Origin: UMGS1484 sp045593325
GTDB taxonomy: Bacteria; Bacillota; Clostridia; Oscillospirales; Acutalibacteraceae
Assembly (NCBI GenBank): GCA_045593325.1
Contig: JAZNWL010000061.1
Location: 1 to 49,711, forward strand
DNA length: 49,711 nt
Direction of reading: 5' to 3'
Each line of letters opens with the position of its first letter. Position 1 is the stretch's first letter. The notes below the pieces were generated by a model. It worked only from the letters and a program-made list of their open reading frames with translations. It ran no database searches and was not told the origin of the DNA. The translations under genes were made by a program, and so were the position numbers. Positions 49,353 through 49,711 of this stretch are shown in pieces.

Positions 49353-49711
49353 ATGAAAATGACCTTTCGTTGGTACGGGGAATCTGACCCTGTAACCTTG
49401 GAAAATATTTCTCAAATTCCCCACATGAGCGGTATCGTAAGCGCTGTTTACGACGTACCCGTTGGGGAAGTTTGGCCCAACGAATCCATCGCCAAAATGA
49501 AAGAACAAGCCAATGCTCACGGGTTGGAATTTGAAGTGGTGGAAAGCGTTCCCGTTCACGAAGACATCAAACTGGGTGCTCCCGGTTGCGAACGCTACAT
49601 TGAAAATTACAAAGAAAATATCCGTCGTCTGGCAGCCGCAGGGGTAAAATGTATTTGCTACAACTTTATGCCCGTGTTCGACTGGTTGCGCAGTGACCTT
49701 TCCAAAAAAAA
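49353..49711 (+). CDS. uxuA: Mannonate dehydratase, 3' partial
   Basis: 119 codons are visible before the window ends. The start follows AAGGAG. MTFRWYGESDPVTLENISQI, then DVPVGEVWP, VVESVPVHEDIKLG and CYNFMPVFDWLRSDL are the N-terminal signatures of UxuA. The enzyme dehydrates D-mannonate to 2-keto-3-deoxygluconate, two steps after glucuronate isomerase. The intermediate reductase (UxuB) is not in the window and may lie downstream. Confidence 0.95.
   Translation, partial: MKMTFRWYGESDPVTLENISQIPHMSGIVSAVYDVPVGEVWPNESIAKMKEQANAHGLEFEVVESVPVHEDIKLGAPGCERYIENYKENIRRLAAAGVKCICYNFMPVFDWLRSDLSKK

Noticed and set aside
1..49711. tRNA, rRNA or common riboswitch
   Set aside because: I found no cloverleaf, rRNA segment or recognisable riboswitch core by reading the intergenic regions. 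A covariance-model scan would be needed to exclude small RNAs.

Overview
The window looks like chromosomal DNA from an anaerobic, low-to-mid GC Firmicute of the class Clostridia, most likely a gut Oscillospirales/Ruminococcaceae-type bacterium. This is inferred from AGGAGG ribosome sites, TTGACA/TATAAT promoters, dockerin proteins, a class B sortase, a CD1247-type Cys/Asp-rich protein beside elongation factor P, ferredoxin-dependent indolepyruvate oxidoreductase, and a uronate-degradation cluster. No species is assigned. I see no rRNA, tRNA or CRISPR array.

Layout. (1) 1-10.8 kb: a large 5'-truncated surface protein (phosphodiester glycosidase domain plus long cell-wall-binding-like repeats), then a surface-glycan block: polysaccharide pyruvyl transferase, Wzx-type flippase, GT2 glycosyltransferase, VanZ-like protein, a membrane-anchored tyrosine-phosphatase-family protein and a small monooxygenase-like protein. 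(2) 10.8-18.8 kb: a one-domain MGMT protein; a minus-strand operon (acyl-CoA synthetase, iorA, iorB, phenylacetate-CoA ligase, ACT protein) for aryl-pyruvate/aryl-acetate metabolism; and a divergent sodium:solute symporter. The two divergent promoters carry the same CTTTAAAG palindrome at the same place in the spacer, so they are probably co-regulated. (3) 18.8-23.0 kb: a MITE-like hairpin-rich element, a small membrane protein, and an AT-rich pair of secreted proteins. One of these is a DNRLRE-ricin-CHAT/caspase-like protein broken by a TA-dinucleotide frameshift; the other is a protein whose dockerin is split by an insertion. (4) 23.0-27.6 kb: a GH42-like beta-galactosidase (minus strand) and a secreted Cthe_2159-like carbohydrate-binding protein with a normal dockerin.

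(5) 27.8-38.1 kb: one long plus-strand glycan operon behind a consensus promoter: 4,6-dehydratase, UDP-sugar 6-dehydrogenase, hexapeptide acyltransferase, Gfo/Idh oxidoreductase, GT4 glycosyltransferase, DegT aminotransferase, PglC/WcaJ-type phosphosugar transferase and a second DegT aminotransferase. A WYL regulator follows. Together they can be read as a Wbp-like route to a 2,3-diacetamido-uronic acid sugar combined with a Pgl-like route to a 4-amino-6-deoxy sugar that primes a lipid carrier. (6) 38.1-41.1 kb: class II fructose-bisphosphate aldolase, EF-P, CD1247-type protein and a lipobox-bearing sortase B. (7) 41.2-43.4 kb: an AT-rich island with a SAP-domain plus FokI-like putative nuclease and a DUF559 nuclease gene enclosed by 50-bp inverted repeats. 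(8) 43.4-49.7 kb: recG, then a uronate/sugar cluster: TIM-barrel isomerase, Gfo/Idh oxidoreductase, uxaC and the start of uxuA, which runs off the window.

The most novel-looking items are the nuclease island with its inverted-repeat DUF559 cassette, the paired promoter/operator design at 17.06-17.20 kb, the 24-bp-period hairpin array at 19.0 kb, and the frameshifted secreted CHAT-like protein next to a split dockerin.
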